From an uncultured Eubacterium sp. (GTDB taxonomy: Bacteria; Bacillota; Clostridia; Oscillospirales; Acutalibacteraceae), in NCBI RefSeq assembly GCF_934525195.1, contig NZ_CAKSZA010000002.1:1-64000 (forward strand): a stretch of DNA of 64,000 nt. The letters run 5' to 3'. Positions 50,559 to 59,911 of the stretch are shown here, piece after piece; positions within the stretch are counted from its first letter, which is position 1, and each line of letters starts with the position of its first letter. The notes beneath the pieces were generated by a model. It had not been told where the DNA came from and ran no database searches. It was given only the letters and a program-made list of their open reading frames with translations. Position numbers and translations under genes: made by a program.

Positions 50559-51149
50559 ATGGCATCAATGCCTTATGTAATTGAACAATCAAGCTCAGGC
50601 GAGCGTAGCGTAGACATTTTTTCAAGACTTTTGTCAGACAGAATTATTGTTCTGTCTGATGAAGTAACCGATCAAACAGCGTCACTCGTTGTTGCACAGT
50701 TGTTGTTCTTGGAAAGTCAGGACAGCACAAAGGATATTTCTTTGTACATCAATTCTCCTGGCGGCTCTGTTACCGCAGGTCTTGCTATTTATGACACGAT
50801 GAACTACATCAAGTGTGATGTTTCAACAATTTGTGTCGGTATGGCTGCAAGTATGGGTGCTTTCCTTTTGAGCAGCGGTGCAAAGGGCAAGAGAATTGCG
50901 TTGCCAAACAGCGAAATCCTTATCCACCAACCTCTTGTTGGCGGTAACGGAATTACAGGTCAGGCAACAGATGTTGAAATTGCTGCTAAAAATCTTTTAA
51001 AGACTAAAGAAAAACTTAACAGAATTCTTGCTGAAAACTGTGGCAAGGATTACGAAACACTTGTTAAGGATACAGACAGAGATAATTGGATGTCTGCAAA
51101 CGAGGCTATGGAATACGGTCTTGTTGATAAAGTAATCGAGAAAAGATAA
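50559..51149 (+). CDS. clpP: ATP-dependent Clp protease proteolytic subunit
   Basis: This 196-residue serine peptidase forms the tetradecameric ClpP chamber. The active-site serine lies in GMAASMG (S98) and histidine in EILIHQPLVGG (H123), and D172 is in the TDRDNWMS block. The ATG at 50559, behind AAAGGAT, is preferred over a GTG at 50550. It is located between tig and its ATPase partner clpX, and the 12-base gap to clpX supports co-expression. Confidence 0.97.
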   Translation: MASMPYVIEQSSSGERSVDIFSRLLSDRIIVLSDEVTDQTASLVVAQLLFLESQDSTKDISLYINSPGGSVTAGLAIYDTMNYIKCDVSTICVGMAASMGAFLLSSGAKGKRIALPNSEILIHQPLVGGNGITGQATDVEIAAKNLLKTKEKLNRILAENCGKDYETLVKDTDRDNWMSANEAMEYGLVDKVIEKR

Positions 51150-51161
51150 GGAGTATCGGTT

Positions 51162-52442
51162 TTGGCAAAAGACGAGACTAATGTAAATGTAGCCAGATGT
51201 TCTTTCTGTGGCAAGAGCGAATCTATGGTTAACCGTCTTATCGAAGGTCCGGGTGTATTCATTTGTGATGAATGTGTTGCTTTGTGCGAGGATTTGATTC
51301 GTCAGAGCACGCCTGCACCAAAATATGATAAGAAGTTTTCAGAAATGGTTATTCCGAAACCTATGGAAATCAAGGCAAAACTTGATGAATATGTTGTAGG
51401 TCAGGATGAAGCAAAGAAAAATCTTTCTGTTGCTGTTTATAATCATTATAAGAGAATTTATTATGATAATGGTTCTGATGTTGATTTGCAAAAAAGCAAT
51501 ATTTTGCTTCTTGGTCCGACTGGTGTCGGCAAAACAATGCTTGCACAGACTTTGGCAAAAATCCTTGATGTGCCGTTTGCTATCGCAGATGCAACCACAC
51601 TTACCGAAGCAGGTTATGTCGGTGAGGATGTTGAAAATATTTTGCTTCGCTTGATTCAAGCTGCTGATTTTGATATTGAAAAAGCACAGCGTGGCATCAT
51701 TTATGTTGACGAAATTGACAAGATTTCCCGCAAGAGCGAAAATCGTTCTATCACCCGTGATGTAAGCGGTGAGGGCGTTCAACAGGCACTTCTTAAAATC
51801 CTTGAGGGTACAGTTTCAAACGTTCCTCCGGGAGGCGGAAGAAAGCATCCACAACAAGAATTTATACAGATTGACACAACAAATATTTTGTTCATCTGTG
51901 GCGGTGCATTTGATGGTATAGACAAAATTGTTGAAAAGCGTTTGGGTAAAGGTTCACTCGGCTTCGGCTCTGAACTTTCAAAGAATGTTGACAATAAAGA
52001 AGAAGTCCTTAGAAGTATCAATCAGCATGATTTGGTTAAATACGGCTTAATTCCTGAACTTATCGGCAGAATTCCTGTTCTTACGGTTCTCGATGAACTC
52101 GACAAGGAAGCTCTTGTTAAGATTATGACAGAACCAAAGAATTCAATCGTTAAGCAGTACACCAAGTTGTTTGAAATGGACAATGTTGAACTTGAATTCG
52201 AACCAGGTGCTCTTGAAGCAATGGCTGACATTACACTTGAAAGAAAAACAGGCGCAAGAGGACTTCGCTCGGTGTTTGAGAGTGTGTTGGGTGATTTGAT
52301 GTTCAGCGTTCCGTCTGATTGTTCTATTGAAAAAATCGTTGTAACTGAGGATTCGGTTCGTAATTCAACTCAGCCGCTTCTTCTTACAAACAAATCAAGA
52401 AAGCCGACTGTTCTTCATCCAAAGGACATCAAAAACGCATAA
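51162..52442 (+). CDS. clpX: ATP-dependent Clp protease ATP-binding subunit ClpX
   Basis: This 426-residue AAA+ unfoldase delivers substrates to ClpP. The N-terminal zinc-binding domain holds CSFC (C13, C16) and CDEC (C35, C38). Walker A is GPTGVGKT (118-125), Walker B is IIYVDEIDK, and the ClpP-contacting IGF-like loop lies near KRLGKGSLGFGSE. The start is TTG at 51162, behind AAGGAG. A strong terminator follows. Confidence 0.97.
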   Translation: MAKDETNVNVARCSFCGKSESMVNRLIEGPGVFICDECVALCEDLIRQSTPAPKYDKKFSEMVIPKPMEIKAKLDEYVVGQDEAKKNLSVAVYNHYKRIYYDNGSDVDLQKSNILLLGPTGVGKTMLAQTLAKILDVPFAIADATTLTEAGYVGEDVENILLRLIQAADFDIEKAQRGIIYVDEIDKISRKSENRSITRDVSGEGVQQALLKILEGTVSNVPPGGGRKHPQQEFIQIDTTNILFICGGAFDGIDKIVEKRLGKGSLGFGSELSKNVDNKEEVLRSINQHDLVKYGLIPELIGRIPVLTVLDELDKEALVKIMTEPKNSIVKQYTKLFEMDNVELEFEPGALEAMADITLERKTGARGLRSVFESVLGDLMFSVPSDCSIEKIVVTEDSVRNSTQPLLLTNKSRKPTVLHPKDIKNA

Positions 52443-52460
52443 TTTAATATGTTTTAACTG

Positions 52461-52497
52461 CATCGAGAATGTTTTTTCATTCTCGGTGTTTTATTTT
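52461..52497 (+). terminator. Terminator after clpX
   Basis: CATCGAGAATG (52461-52471) pairs with CATTCTCGGTG (52478-52488) with one G-U pair around a T-rich 6-base loop. TTTTATTTTT follows. Confidence 0.88.
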
Positions 52498-52508
52498 TGC
52501 CAAGCTGT

Positions 52509-52536
52509 GATATTTTTTGTTTCTTTCGCATAGTCT
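52509..52536 (+). promoter_or_regulatory. Possible sigma-E (mother-cell) promoter
   Basis: GATATT at 52509-52514 and CATAGTCT at 52529-52536 are separated by 14 bases. This resembles sigma-E type promoters, which have an ATATT-like -35 and a CATA-like -10. The spore-coat gene pair that follows makes this plausible. The -10 is not a perfect match. Confidence 0.45.
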
Positions 52537-52562
52537 TAATTGAAATAGAAAGGAGCAAAATT

Positions 52563-54044
52563 ATGGAACTCGAAAAAGAATATTCTTGCCTTGAAAAGAA
52601 TGAATTAGTGTTTTGCAAAGCTATAAACATAGACAAGAATTATCAGGAAACACCCGAAGCCTATCTTGATGATATTTTTAAGGTGGTGAAGTGCACCGCA
52701 CACAGTTATGTGACCTCTTGCGATATAAAGGATTCGACCGTTTACATAATCGGTAAGACAGAAATTTGTTTGACCTATTATAATGAGCAAAATGAACTTT
52801 TGTACACAGATTTTGTTGAGGACTTCAACGAAAGTGTTGCGATTGACAGTGTGTCTGAATATGCTTTTGGCATTGCTTCAGTATGCAATAAATACTGTAA
52901 TTTTAGGATAATTAACCAAAGACGAATTGATGTTCACACTTCTTTTGCTCTTAATGTTAGCGTTTTTGACAAAAAGAGTTGCCCTTGTGTCTGTAAGTGT
53001 GAAAAATCAAAACTAAGAAAATCTGAAGAAAAAATTGCTTATGTTGAAAATGCGGTTATATCCAAAATTGATGTTGAAGAATCATTTACTTTGCCTGCAA
53101 ATTCAAACGGAATAAACAGAGTTGTCAGTTTTGAACTGTATGCAACTTCAACGGACATTAAGACTATTAAGGATAAGGCTTTGATTAGATCGAATGTTTC
53201 GCTTTCGGTTTTGTATACAAATAACGAAAATAAGATTGACAAAGCTAACTTTACTTTCGAAGCCTCCAAAATAGTTGAAATATCGGGCATTGACGAAAAA
53301 TGCAGTTGTATTGCAAAAATCAGCAAGGGCAGTTTGTATGTCAAAGCAAAGAGTTCAACTGATGATAACGGTGGGAAAATTGAATTGTACGGCGATTTGT
53401 CTCTTGCTGTGATTGTTATTAAAGAAGAATGTAAAAATATAATTTCCGACGGTTACATTGTCGGTCAAAAAACAAAAAATTCGTATTCTTCCTTTGATTG
53501 CTTAACAAACGGTCAGTATGTAAACAATTCTCAGAATACAAAACTGTCGCTTGATTTGTCCGCTTCAATAACTAAAATTTATGATTTAAGTGCAGTTGTC
53601 GGCAGTTGTACTCAAAAAAACAATAAACTGTGCATTGAGTTTGAGATTTCTGTTTTGGCTGAATCCGCCGAAAAGGGAATAGAATATATCACTCAAACAA
53701 AGACGATTGAAATCAAAACCGAAAATTCAGAAATTGCAAGTTCTGCATTTGTTTCTTCTTTTGATTACACAATTGTTAATGATAAGAATATTTCCGTCAA
53801 TATTATGTACAGCTATTGCGGATATATGGGAAAGCAAAAGACGATCAATGCTCTGAGTGAAATCGAATGCACAGATGATGCTGTGAGCGTTCCTGCTCTG
53901 ACTTTGTATTTTGGAAAACAAAACGAAAAACTGTGGGATATTGCAAAGAAGTTTTCATCTGATATTGAGCTTATAAAAAAAGAGAATAACATTACCTGTG
54001 AAAGTCTTGACAGCAACAAGGTAATTATTATTCCGGGATTATAA
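52563..54044 (+). CDS. SPOCS (DUF3794) and LysM domain protein, spore coat
   Basis: This 493-residue protein has repeated SPOCS/DUF3794-type beta domains in tandem, for example around residues 20-150 and 160-290. A C-terminal LysM domain covers about 440-493 (LTLYFGKQNEKLWDIAKKF, ending NKVIIIPGL). In spore-formers such proteins belong to the coat morphogenesis machinery and bind peptidoglycan of the cortex. AAAGGAG precedes the ATG at 52563. It precedes spoIVA by 9 bases and may be a partner of it. It may replace SpoVID or SafA functionally in this lineage; this is inference. Confidence 0.85.
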   Translation: MELEKEYSCLEKNELVFCKAINIDKNYQETPEAYLDDIFKVVKCTAHSYVTSCDIKDSTVYIIGKTEICLTYYNEQNELLYTDFVEDFNESVAIDSVSEYAFGIASVCNKYCNFRIINQRRIDVHTSFALNVSVFDKKSCPCVCKCEKSKLRKSEEKIAYVENAVISKIDVEESFTLPANSNGINRVVSFELYATSTDIKTIKDKALIRSNVSLSVLYTNNENKIDKANFTFEASKIVEISGIDEKCSCIAKISKGSLYVKAKSSTDDNGGKIELYGDLSLAVIVIKEECKNIISDGYIVGQKTKNSYSSFDCLTNGQYVNNSQNTKLSLDLSASITKIYDLSAVVGSCTQKNNKLCIEFEISVLAESAEKGIEYITQTKTIEIKTENSEIASSAFVSSFDYTIVNDKNISVNIMYSYCGYMGKQKTINALSEIECTDDAVSVPALTLYFGKQNEKLWDIAKKFSSDIELIKKENNITCESLDSNKVIIIPGL

Positions 54045-54053
54045 GGAGGAAAT

Positions 54054-55529
54054 ATGAATACTGATATTTACAGCGATATCTCTAAGCGAACAGGCGGAGA
54101 TATTTATATAGGAGTTGTCGGTCCTGTTCGTACCGGCAAATCAACTTTTATTAAGAAGTTTATGGAAACTCTTGTAATTCCAAATATTGATGACGACTTT
54201 GTAAAGCAAAGAGCGAATGATGAACTTCCGCAATCGTCGGCAGGCAAAACGATTATGACTACCGAACCGAAGTTTATTCCTGAAGACGCAATTGAACTGA
54301 AACTTGACAATTCATCAAAATTTAAGGTGCGAATGATTGATTGTGTCGGATACATTGTTCCGAGCAGCGAGGGATACTTTGAGGATGAAACACCAAGAAT
54401 GGTGATGACTCCGTGGAGCGAGGAGGAAATTCCGTTTAATCTTGCTGCTGAAATCGGCACTAAAAAGGTTATTGAAGAACATTCAACTATCGGCCTTGTA
54501 GTGACGACAGACGGCACAATCAGTCCCATACCGAGAAATGAATACGCCGAGGTTGAAAAGCGTGTTATAGACGAACTCAAAGCGATAAATAAACCGTTTG
54601 TTGTTCTTTTGAACAGCACAAATCCAAACAGTAAAGCGTGCAAGGATTTGGCTTGTAAACTGTCAAAGGAATACAACAAACCTGTAATTCCCGTGAATTG
54701 CCTTGAACTTGATGAAAACAAAATCAAAGATATTATTTCGGGAATTTTGTATGAATTTCCTGTTACAAGTATCGGAATTGATTTGCCTAATTGGTTTAGA
54801 AGTCTTGACGAGGACGACAAAATGCGAACCGTTGTGACTTCCGCAGTCCTTGAAAATTCGTCAAAAGTTTCTAATGTCCGTTCCGTAAGTGATTATATAA
54901 ACTGTGTTTCCGCTATTGATGAAATAACGGATATCAGCGTTACATCAGTTGATTTGTCCTGTGGCAAGGTCAGCGTTAAGGCGAATATTGACAATTCGTA
55001 TTTTTACAGTATTTTGTCCGAAAAGTGCGAAATAAAAATCAGTAACGAACAGGATTTAATGCGAGAAATTTCTGCACTTTCAAAGATTAAAAAGGAATAT
55101 TCACGCATTAAGGACGCACTCAATCAGGTTGAACAAACAGGTTACGGAATTGTTATGCCGACCCTTGATGAGCTGTCGCTTGAAGACCCGGAAATTATGA
55201 AACAAGGCGGAAAGTACGGTGTAAGGCTAAAGGCTCACGCTCCGTCAATTCATATGATAAAGTGCAATACCTACACGGAGGTTGCTCCGATAGTCGGCAG
55301 CGAAAGTCAAAGCGAGGAACTCGTGATGTATTTGCTCAAGGAGTTTGAAAATAATCCGTCACAGATATGGGAAACAAATATTTTCGGAAAATCGCTTCAC
55401 TCTCTTGTTAATGAGGGCTTGAACAACAAACTGTATCGTATGCCGAATGAGGCAAGGGATAAGTTTAGAGAAACGATCGAAAGGGTAATCAATGAGGGTT
55501 GCAGCGGTTTAATTTGTATCATTTTATAA
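54054..55529 (+). CDS. spoIVA: Stage IV sporulation protein A, coat-basement ATPase
   Basis: This 491-residue protein polymerises on the outer forespore membrane as the base of the coat. The N-terminal GTPase-like domain contains the Walker A motif GPVRTGKST (23-31) and a Walker B region (MIDCVGYIVP near residue 99). A middle domain and a C-terminal region ending GCSGLICIIL follow. GGAGGA precedes the ATG. It lies directly behind the SPOCS/LysM gene, and a bidirectional terminator closes the unit. It is strong evidence that this organism sporulates or descends from a spore-former. Confidence 0.96.
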   Translation: MNTDIYSDISKRTGGDIYIGVVGPVRTGKSTFIKKFMETLVIPNIDDDFVKQRANDELPQSSAGKTIMTTEPKFIPEDAIELKLDNSSKFKVRMIDCVGYIVPSSEGYFEDETPRMVMTPWSEEEIPFNLAAEIGTKKVIEEHSTIGLVVTTDGTISPIPRNEYAEVEKRVIDELKAINKPFVVLLNSTNPNSKACKDLACKLSKEYNKPVIPVNCLELDENKIKDIISGILYEFPVTSIGIDLPNWFRSLDEDDKMRTVVTSAVLENSSKVSNVRSVSDYINCVSAIDEITDISVTSVDLSCGKVSVKANIDNSYFYSILSEKCEIKISNEQDLMREISALSKIKKEYSRIKDALNQVEQTGYGIVMPTLDELSLEDPEIMKQGGKYGVRLKAHAPSIHMIKCNTYTEVAPIVGSESQSEELVMYLLKEFENNPSQIWETNIFGKSLHSLVNEGLNNKLYRMPNEARDKFRETIERVINEGCSGLICIIL

Positions 55530-55532
55530 AAA

Positions 55533-55559
55533 AATTCGGCAGTCAAAAACTGCCGAATT
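55533..55559. terminator. Bidirectional terminator between spoIVA and the DUF1294 gene
   Basis: AATTCGGCAGT (55533-55543) pairs perfectly with ACTGCCGAATT (55549-55559) around CAAAA. On the minus strand a TTTTTTTATAAA tract follows. The hairpin overlaps the last codons of the minus-strand gene. Confidence 0.9.
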
Positions 55560-55830
55560 CTGTTTTAAGTATTAAATATGTTATTATTGCAACCTGAAAA
55601 CTAATGATTGCAGGAAAGCCAATCATAAAGGATTTGTGTTGCGTTTTGTGTCTGATTGTTTTCATTGTGATGTAGCTTCCGATTGAACCGCCGAGGAGTG
55701 CAATTGTCCAAAGTGTCGCTTCGGATATGCGCCATTTGTTCTTTTTTGCTCTCTGCTTGTCAACGATGTTGACTATCGCACCGACAATGTTGATTACAAT
55801 AAGATATATTATTATAATTTCATACTTCAA
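55543..55830 (-). CDS. DUF1294 membrane protein
   Basis: This 95-residue protein has three membrane helices. The middle part is typical of DUF1294: DKQRAKKNKWRISEATLW, then LGGSIGSYITMKTIRHKTQHKSF. AAAATTTGAAG precedes the ATG, which overlaps the end of the upstream zinc-ribbon gene by 11 bases. The function of the family is not known. Its last codons lie inside the terminator hairpin at 55533-55559, which may slow translation at the end but leaves the protein intact. Confidence 0.88.
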   Translation of the reverse strand: MKYEIIIIYLIVINIVGAIVNIVDKQRAKKNKWRISEATLWTIALLGGSIGSYITMKTIRHKTQHKSFMIGFPAIISFQVAIITYLILKTEFGSF

Positions 55831-56110
55831 ATTTTTTGAGTTCCTTTAAATCATAGTTGCCGATAGCAAGCTTTTCGCCGTTTCTAAAGTTAACACCTTT
55901 TTTGTTGTCAACACCGAAAACCGATGCACATTCAGGGCAAACGAGAAAATATACATTTTCGAATTTTACAACGGGAAGTTGTGGAATTAGCTTTGTATCC
56001 AAGTTTGTGAAAACAGAAAATTGAACCTTGTTTTTGCAATTCGGACATTCAAGAACAGCGGTTTCTCCTTGCTCAAATATTCTTTTGCCTTTGCCGAGTC
56101 TGTATTCCAT
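55820..56110 (-). CDS. Small zinc-ribbon protein
   Basis: This 96-residue protein has two cysteine pairs, CPNC (near residue 22) and CPEC (near 58), which define a zinc ribbon. A beta-rich middle part contains YFLVCPECASVFGVD, a pattern of the zinc-ribbon family often annotated in Firmicutes. It overlaps the DUF1294 gene and may be co-translated with it. It lies divergent from the GHL10-type lipoprotein gene. The function is unknown. Confidence 0.78.
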   Translation of the reverse strand: MEYRLGKGKRIFEQGETAVLECPNCKNKVQFSVFTNLDTKLIPQLPVVKFENVYFLVCPECASVFGVDNKKGVNFRNGEKLAIGNYDLKELKKFEV

Positions 56111-56159
56111 AAAATCACCTCATTTGTTATATAATACTATATTAGAAAGAAGTGTTCAA

Positions 56160-57341
56160 GTGAAAAAAGTAATTCCTTTGATTTTAATTTTGTGTTTTGC
56201 TTTTTCTTCTTGTTCTTTGCCACAGGAAAACACACAAAAGGGAATTGTTAAAAGTGAGTACAGAAAAGCAATTTGGATTGCTTATTATGAACTTTCCGAA
56301 ATGACAAATGGTAAAGATAAATACGAGTTTGAAAAAACTGTCAAAGAAGAATTATCAAAAATCGCTTCAAAAAGTTTCAATACAGTTACTGTTCAAGTCA
56401 GACCTTGCGCAGATTCTTTTTATAAATCGGCATATTTCCCGACAAGCAGATATTTCAACGGCGAGCAGGGGAGTGAAATGAATTATGACCCGCTTGAAAT
56501 AATATGCTCTTATGCACAGCAGTTTAATCTAAAAACAGAAGCTTGGATAAACCCTTATAGAGTAAGTCAGGATGACGATTATTCCAAACTTTCACCGAAC
56601 AACTTTGCTGTTAAGAATAAGAAAATGACCAAAGCTGTTGATGGCAAAATATACTTTAATCCTGCATATGACGAGGTCACAAACCTTATTGTCAGCGGCG
56701 TAAAAGAACTTGTTGAGAATTACAATATTTCTGCTATTCATTTTGATGATTATTTTTATCCGACCCAAAACAAAAACTTCGATAAAAAAGAATATAAAAA
56801 ATATGGTGGAGATTTGTCACTTTCGGATTGGCGCAGACAGAATGTAACAGATATGGTTAAGCGTGTTCACGATGCGGTGAAAAATATAAACAAAGATGTT
56901 GAATTCGGAATAAGCCCTGCATCAAATATTGAAAATGACAGGAATAATCTTTATGCCGATGTTGAAATGTGGGTTAAAAACGGATCTGTTGATTACATTT
57001 GCCCTCAAGTGTATTTTGGCTTTAAAAATGTGTATCAACCGTTTATGTTTACCGTAAAAAAATGGGTTAAACTATGTGAAAACACAGATGTTGATTTGTA
57101 TATAGGTTTGCCACTCTACAAGGTGAATACAAAGGATGAATATGCTGCTGAAAACGACAGCAGTATAATCAATGAATTTAAAAACAACAATGATATAATT
57201 GCACGGCAAATTACATATATTTCAAAAATAGACAAAATAAAAGGATACTACATCTTTTCATATTCGCAATTGTCAAGCGAAAATGCCAAGGATGAAGTAT
57301 CCAATATGTATGAAGTTATGCAAAGCAACAGTCAAGGCTGA
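56160..57341 (+). CDS. Family-10-like glycosyl hydrolase (GHL10) lipoprotein
   Basis: This 393-residue lipoprotein has a signal peptide ending in the lipobox FSSC. The rest is a TIM-barrel of the DUF187/GHL10 family: EYRKAIWIAYYEL near the start of the mature part, TVQVRPCADSFYKSAYFPTSR, and the DDYFYP acid motif near residue 200. GISPAS and SVDYICPQVYFG follow. The start is GTG at 56160; an earlier ATG would lie in the divergent gene. Its substrate is unknown and may be a cell-wall or extracellular polysaccharide. The end overlaps the convergent mtaB gene by 26 bases. Confidence 0.85.
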   Translation: MKKVIPLILILCFAFSSCSLPQENTQKGIVKSEYRKAIWIAYYELSEMTNGKDKYEFEKTVKEELSKIASKSFNTVTVQVRPCADSFYKSAYFPTSRYFNGEQGSEMNYDPLEIICSYAQQFNLKTEAWINPYRVSQDDDYSKLSPNNFAVKNKKMTKAVDGKIYFNPAYDEVTNLIVSGVKELVENYNISAIHFDDYFYPTQNKNFDKKEYKKYGGDLSLSDWRRQNVTDMVKRVHDAVKNINKDVEFGISPASNIENDRNNLYADVEMWVKNGSVDYICPQVYFGFKNVYQPFMFTVKKWVKLCENTDVDLYIGLPLYKVNTKDEYAAENDSSIINEFKNNNDIIARQITYISKIDKIKGYYIFSYSQLSSENAKDEVSNMYEVMQSNSQG

Positions 57342-58602
57342 TGTCGGCACTTTTGATGGTTACTTCTATTTCTTTGCCGATAATGTCTGTGTCGCTTTTC
57401 ATACGAACAGGCACATAATTCTTTGTGTAGCCTTGATAGGTGTTACCGCCGATATTGTTTTCAAACAAAACAACTTCTTTTGCACCGATTAATTTGTTGA
57501 AATATTCGTGACGAATCTTGTTTGTTTCTTCAATCATAACAGAGGCTCTGCGCTCCTTTTCCTGCTTTGGTACATTGTCGCCCTTGCGAGATGCAACTGT
57601 GCCTTGTCGCTCGGAATAAGGGAAAGTGTGAACCTTTTCAAATCCGATTTCTTTTGCAAATTGAAGGGAAGTGTTGAAATCTTCCTCGGTTTCGTCGTTG
57701 AAACCTACCATAATATCGGTTGTGACGGTTGCGTCATCAAATGTTGCACGTAGCTTTTTGCAAAGCCGGCGATATTCATCGGAACTGTAGTGACGATTCA
57801 TATCTTTCAGCGTTTTGTCACATCCGCTTTGGAGTGAAATATGAAATTGCGGACAGAACTTTTCGTATTTTGCAAGTCCCTCAATAACTTCATCGGTTAT
57901 ATGATCAGGTTCTAGCGAACCGAGGCGAACTCGTCTGATGTTTTCGTCCTCATTGCAAATCCTGACAGCATCAACAATGTTGAAATTTTCACCTTTGCCG
58001 TATGACGACAGATTGATTCCGACAAGTACAATTTCCTTTATTCCGTTGTTGCCGAGCATTTTGATTTCGTCCTTCAAATCGTTAAGAGATTTGCTTCGAA
58101 CTCTGCCTCTTGACATAGGAATAATGCAGTATGAGCAAAATCTGTCGCACCCATCCTCGATTTTAACAAATGCTCTTATTCTTTCGCTGAAATGTTCAAT
58201 CGAGCATTTTGTAAATTCGTCGCCTTTTTGGTGCTTGTCAATTTTTACAATTCTGTTGTGCGAAACATTGTAGCGATTGATAAGGTCAAGAATATCATCG
58301 TTGCTCTTGTTTGAAAGGACAATGTCGGCTTCATTGAGTGCCGATGCCTGCTCAGGAAACGCCTGTGGCATACATCCGGTGAGAATAACAACAGAGTTAG
58401 GGTGCTGGCGCTTGAATTTACGCACATTCTGTCTTGTCTTTTGGTCTGCCGTGGCAGTAACCGTGCAGGAATTTATTATGTAATAGTCTGCATCCTCGTT
58501 GTGCGAAACAATTTGCATACCCGCATTTTTGAGAATTTCAGCCATATATTCGGTTTCGTATTGGTTGACCTTGCAACCAAGTGTATAAAATGCTGCTTTC
58601 AT
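57316..58602 (-). CDS. mtaB: tRNA (N6-threonylcarbamoyladenosine(37)-C2)-methylthiotransferase
   Basis: This 428-residue MiaB-family radical-SAM enzyme adds a methylthio group to t6A37 in tRNA. The N-terminal methylthiotransferase domain has the three cluster cysteines in TLGCKVNQYE, INSCTVT and LTGCMPQ. The radical-SAM motif is CDRFCSYC near residue 147, and a TRAM domain lies at the C-terminus. The opening MKAAFYTLGCKVNQYETE identifies the MtaB subgroup. It ends inside the last codons of the convergent GHL10 gene, with no room for a terminator. Confidence 0.95.
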   Translation of the reverse strand: MKAAFYTLGCKVNQYETEYMAEILKNAGMQIVSHNEDADYYIINSCTVTATADQKTRQNVRKFKRQHPNSVVILTGCMPQAFPEQASALNEADIVLSNKSNDDILDLINRYNVSHNRIVKIDKHQKGDEFTKCSIEHFSERIRAFVKIEDGCDRFCSYCIIPMSRGRVRSKSLNDLKDEIKMLGNNGIKEIVLVGINLSSYGKGENFNIVDAVRICNEDENIRRVRLGSLEPDHITDEVIEGLAKYEKFCPQFHISLQSGCDKTLKDMNRHYSSDEYRRLCKKLRATFDDATVTTDIMVGFNDETEEDFNTSLQFAKEIGFEKVHTFPYSERQGTVASRKGDNVPKQEKERRASVMIEETNKIRHEYFNKLIGAKEVVLFENNIGGNTYQGYTKNYVPVRMKSDTDIIGKEIEVTIKSADISLDCCFA

Positions 58603-58680
58603 ATATTTGATGTCCGCCTTTAAATTTTATGCTATTATATCAAATTTCAAATATTATTACAATATATAGTAGGTGTTCTT

Positions 58681-59823
58681 ATGAAAAAAATATTGGCAAT
58701 TCTGCTGTGCATTGTTGTTATGCTTCAGCTGCCTGTGACAGCTTTTGCAAATGACAATACGGAAAAGGACGACAAAATCAATGCAAAATCAGTTTGTCTT
58801 ATGGCACTTGATACGGGTGAAGTGCTGTATGCGGAAAACGAATATGAGGAACTTTCTCCTGCTTCTGTTACAAAAATTATGTCGCTATTGCTTGTCCTTG
58901 AGGCACTCGACAGCGGAAAAATCAAATTAACGGATAAAGTTTCGGCTTCAAAAGAAGCTGTGGCAATGGGTGGTTCTCAAATTTGGCTTGAAGTAGGGGA
59001 AGTTATGACAGTTGAAGAGTTGTTTAAAGCTGTTATTATCGCAAGTGCTAATGATGCTTGTACCGCGTTGGGAGAACATGTTGCCGGTTCTGATGTTGCA
59101 TTTGTAAAGATGATGAACGACAAAGCAAAATCACTTGGATTGAAACATACAAATTTTGAAAATTGCACAGGTCTTGACGACACCGTAAAGGCACATTATT
59201 CCTGTGCCTACGACCTTGCCGTTATTTCTTGCGAAGTGATGAAACACCCATTGATTACAAAATATTCGACTATATGGCTTGACAGCCTTAGAGGGGGTAA
59301 AACCGAACTTAACAATACTAACAAACTCGTTAAATCTTATAATGGAATAACAGGCTTGAAAACCGGAACAACCTCTAATGCAGGCTTTTGCGTCAGTGCA
59401 ACCGCAAGTCGTGACGGATTAAACCTCGTTGCCGTTGTTTTGGGTTCGGACACAAGTGAACATAGATTTAACACAGCCTCTTATTTGCTTGATACTGGTT
59501 TTGCGAATTATTCTTGCATAAATATAAATGTTGATAAAAAGAAAATAAAGGCTGTAAAAGTAAAAAACGGCAAAAAAAAACAAATCAAACCTGCGTATGA
59601 TAAAGATATAAAATTGATTGTACCCAAAGGCAACGATGAATTGACATACAATTATAAGATAAAGAATGAAGTAAAAGCACCGATTAAAAAAGGCGATAAA
59701 CTTGGTAAAATAGAGGTTATTTCTAAAAATAAAAAAATAAAGAGTGTGCCTTTATATGCTGACAAGACTGTTGAAACGGTTGATTTTAATTATATATTTT
59801 TAAAAATTTTTAAACATATTTAG
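58681..59823 (+). CDS. dacF: D-alanyl-D-alanine carboxypeptidase (DacF-like)
   Basis: This 380-residue secreted or membrane-anchored serine carboxypeptidase trims peptidoglycan stem peptides. It has a signal peptide (residues 1-23, ending AFA). The active-site motifs are SPASVTKI (S62, K65), SANDAC (SxN) and GLKTGTTSN (KTG). A C-terminal beta-rich domain follows, then a hydrophobic end that may act as a membrane anchor. AGGTG precedes the ATG. The start is divergent from mtaB. The precise subclass (DacA or DacF) cannot be fixed by eye. Confidence 0.92.
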   Translation: MKKILAILLCIVVMLQLPVTAFANDNTEKDDKINAKSVCLMALDTGEVLYAENEYEELSPASVTKIMSLLLVLEALDSGKIKLTDKVSASKEAVAMGGSQIWLEVGEVMTVEELFKAVIIASANDACTALGEHVAGSDVAFVKMMNDKAKSLGLKHTNFENCTGLDDTVKAHYSCAYDLAVISCEVMKHPLITKYSTIWLDSLRGGKTELNNTNKLVKSYNGITGLKTGTTSNAGFCVSATASRDGLNLVAVVLGSDTSEHRFNTASYLLDTGFANYSCININVDKKKIKAVKVKNGKKKQIKPAYDKDIKLIVPKGNDELTYNYKIKNEVKAPIKKGDKLGKIEVISKNKKIKSVPLYADKTVETVDFNYIFLKIFKHI

Positions 59824-59840
59824 AAAAGTCGGTTTTTTTA

Positions 59841-59869
59841 TTGCATTTTATTTCAATATGTAGTATAGT
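59841..59869 (+). promoter_or_regulatory. Promoter of pgi
   Basis: TTGCAT (59841-59846) and TATAGT (59864-59869) are separated by 17 bases, 42 bases before the pgi ATG. Confidence 0.65.
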
Positions 59870-59911
59870 ATCTCTATAAATTTATTAAATTAACACAAGA
59901 GGTAAAATATA

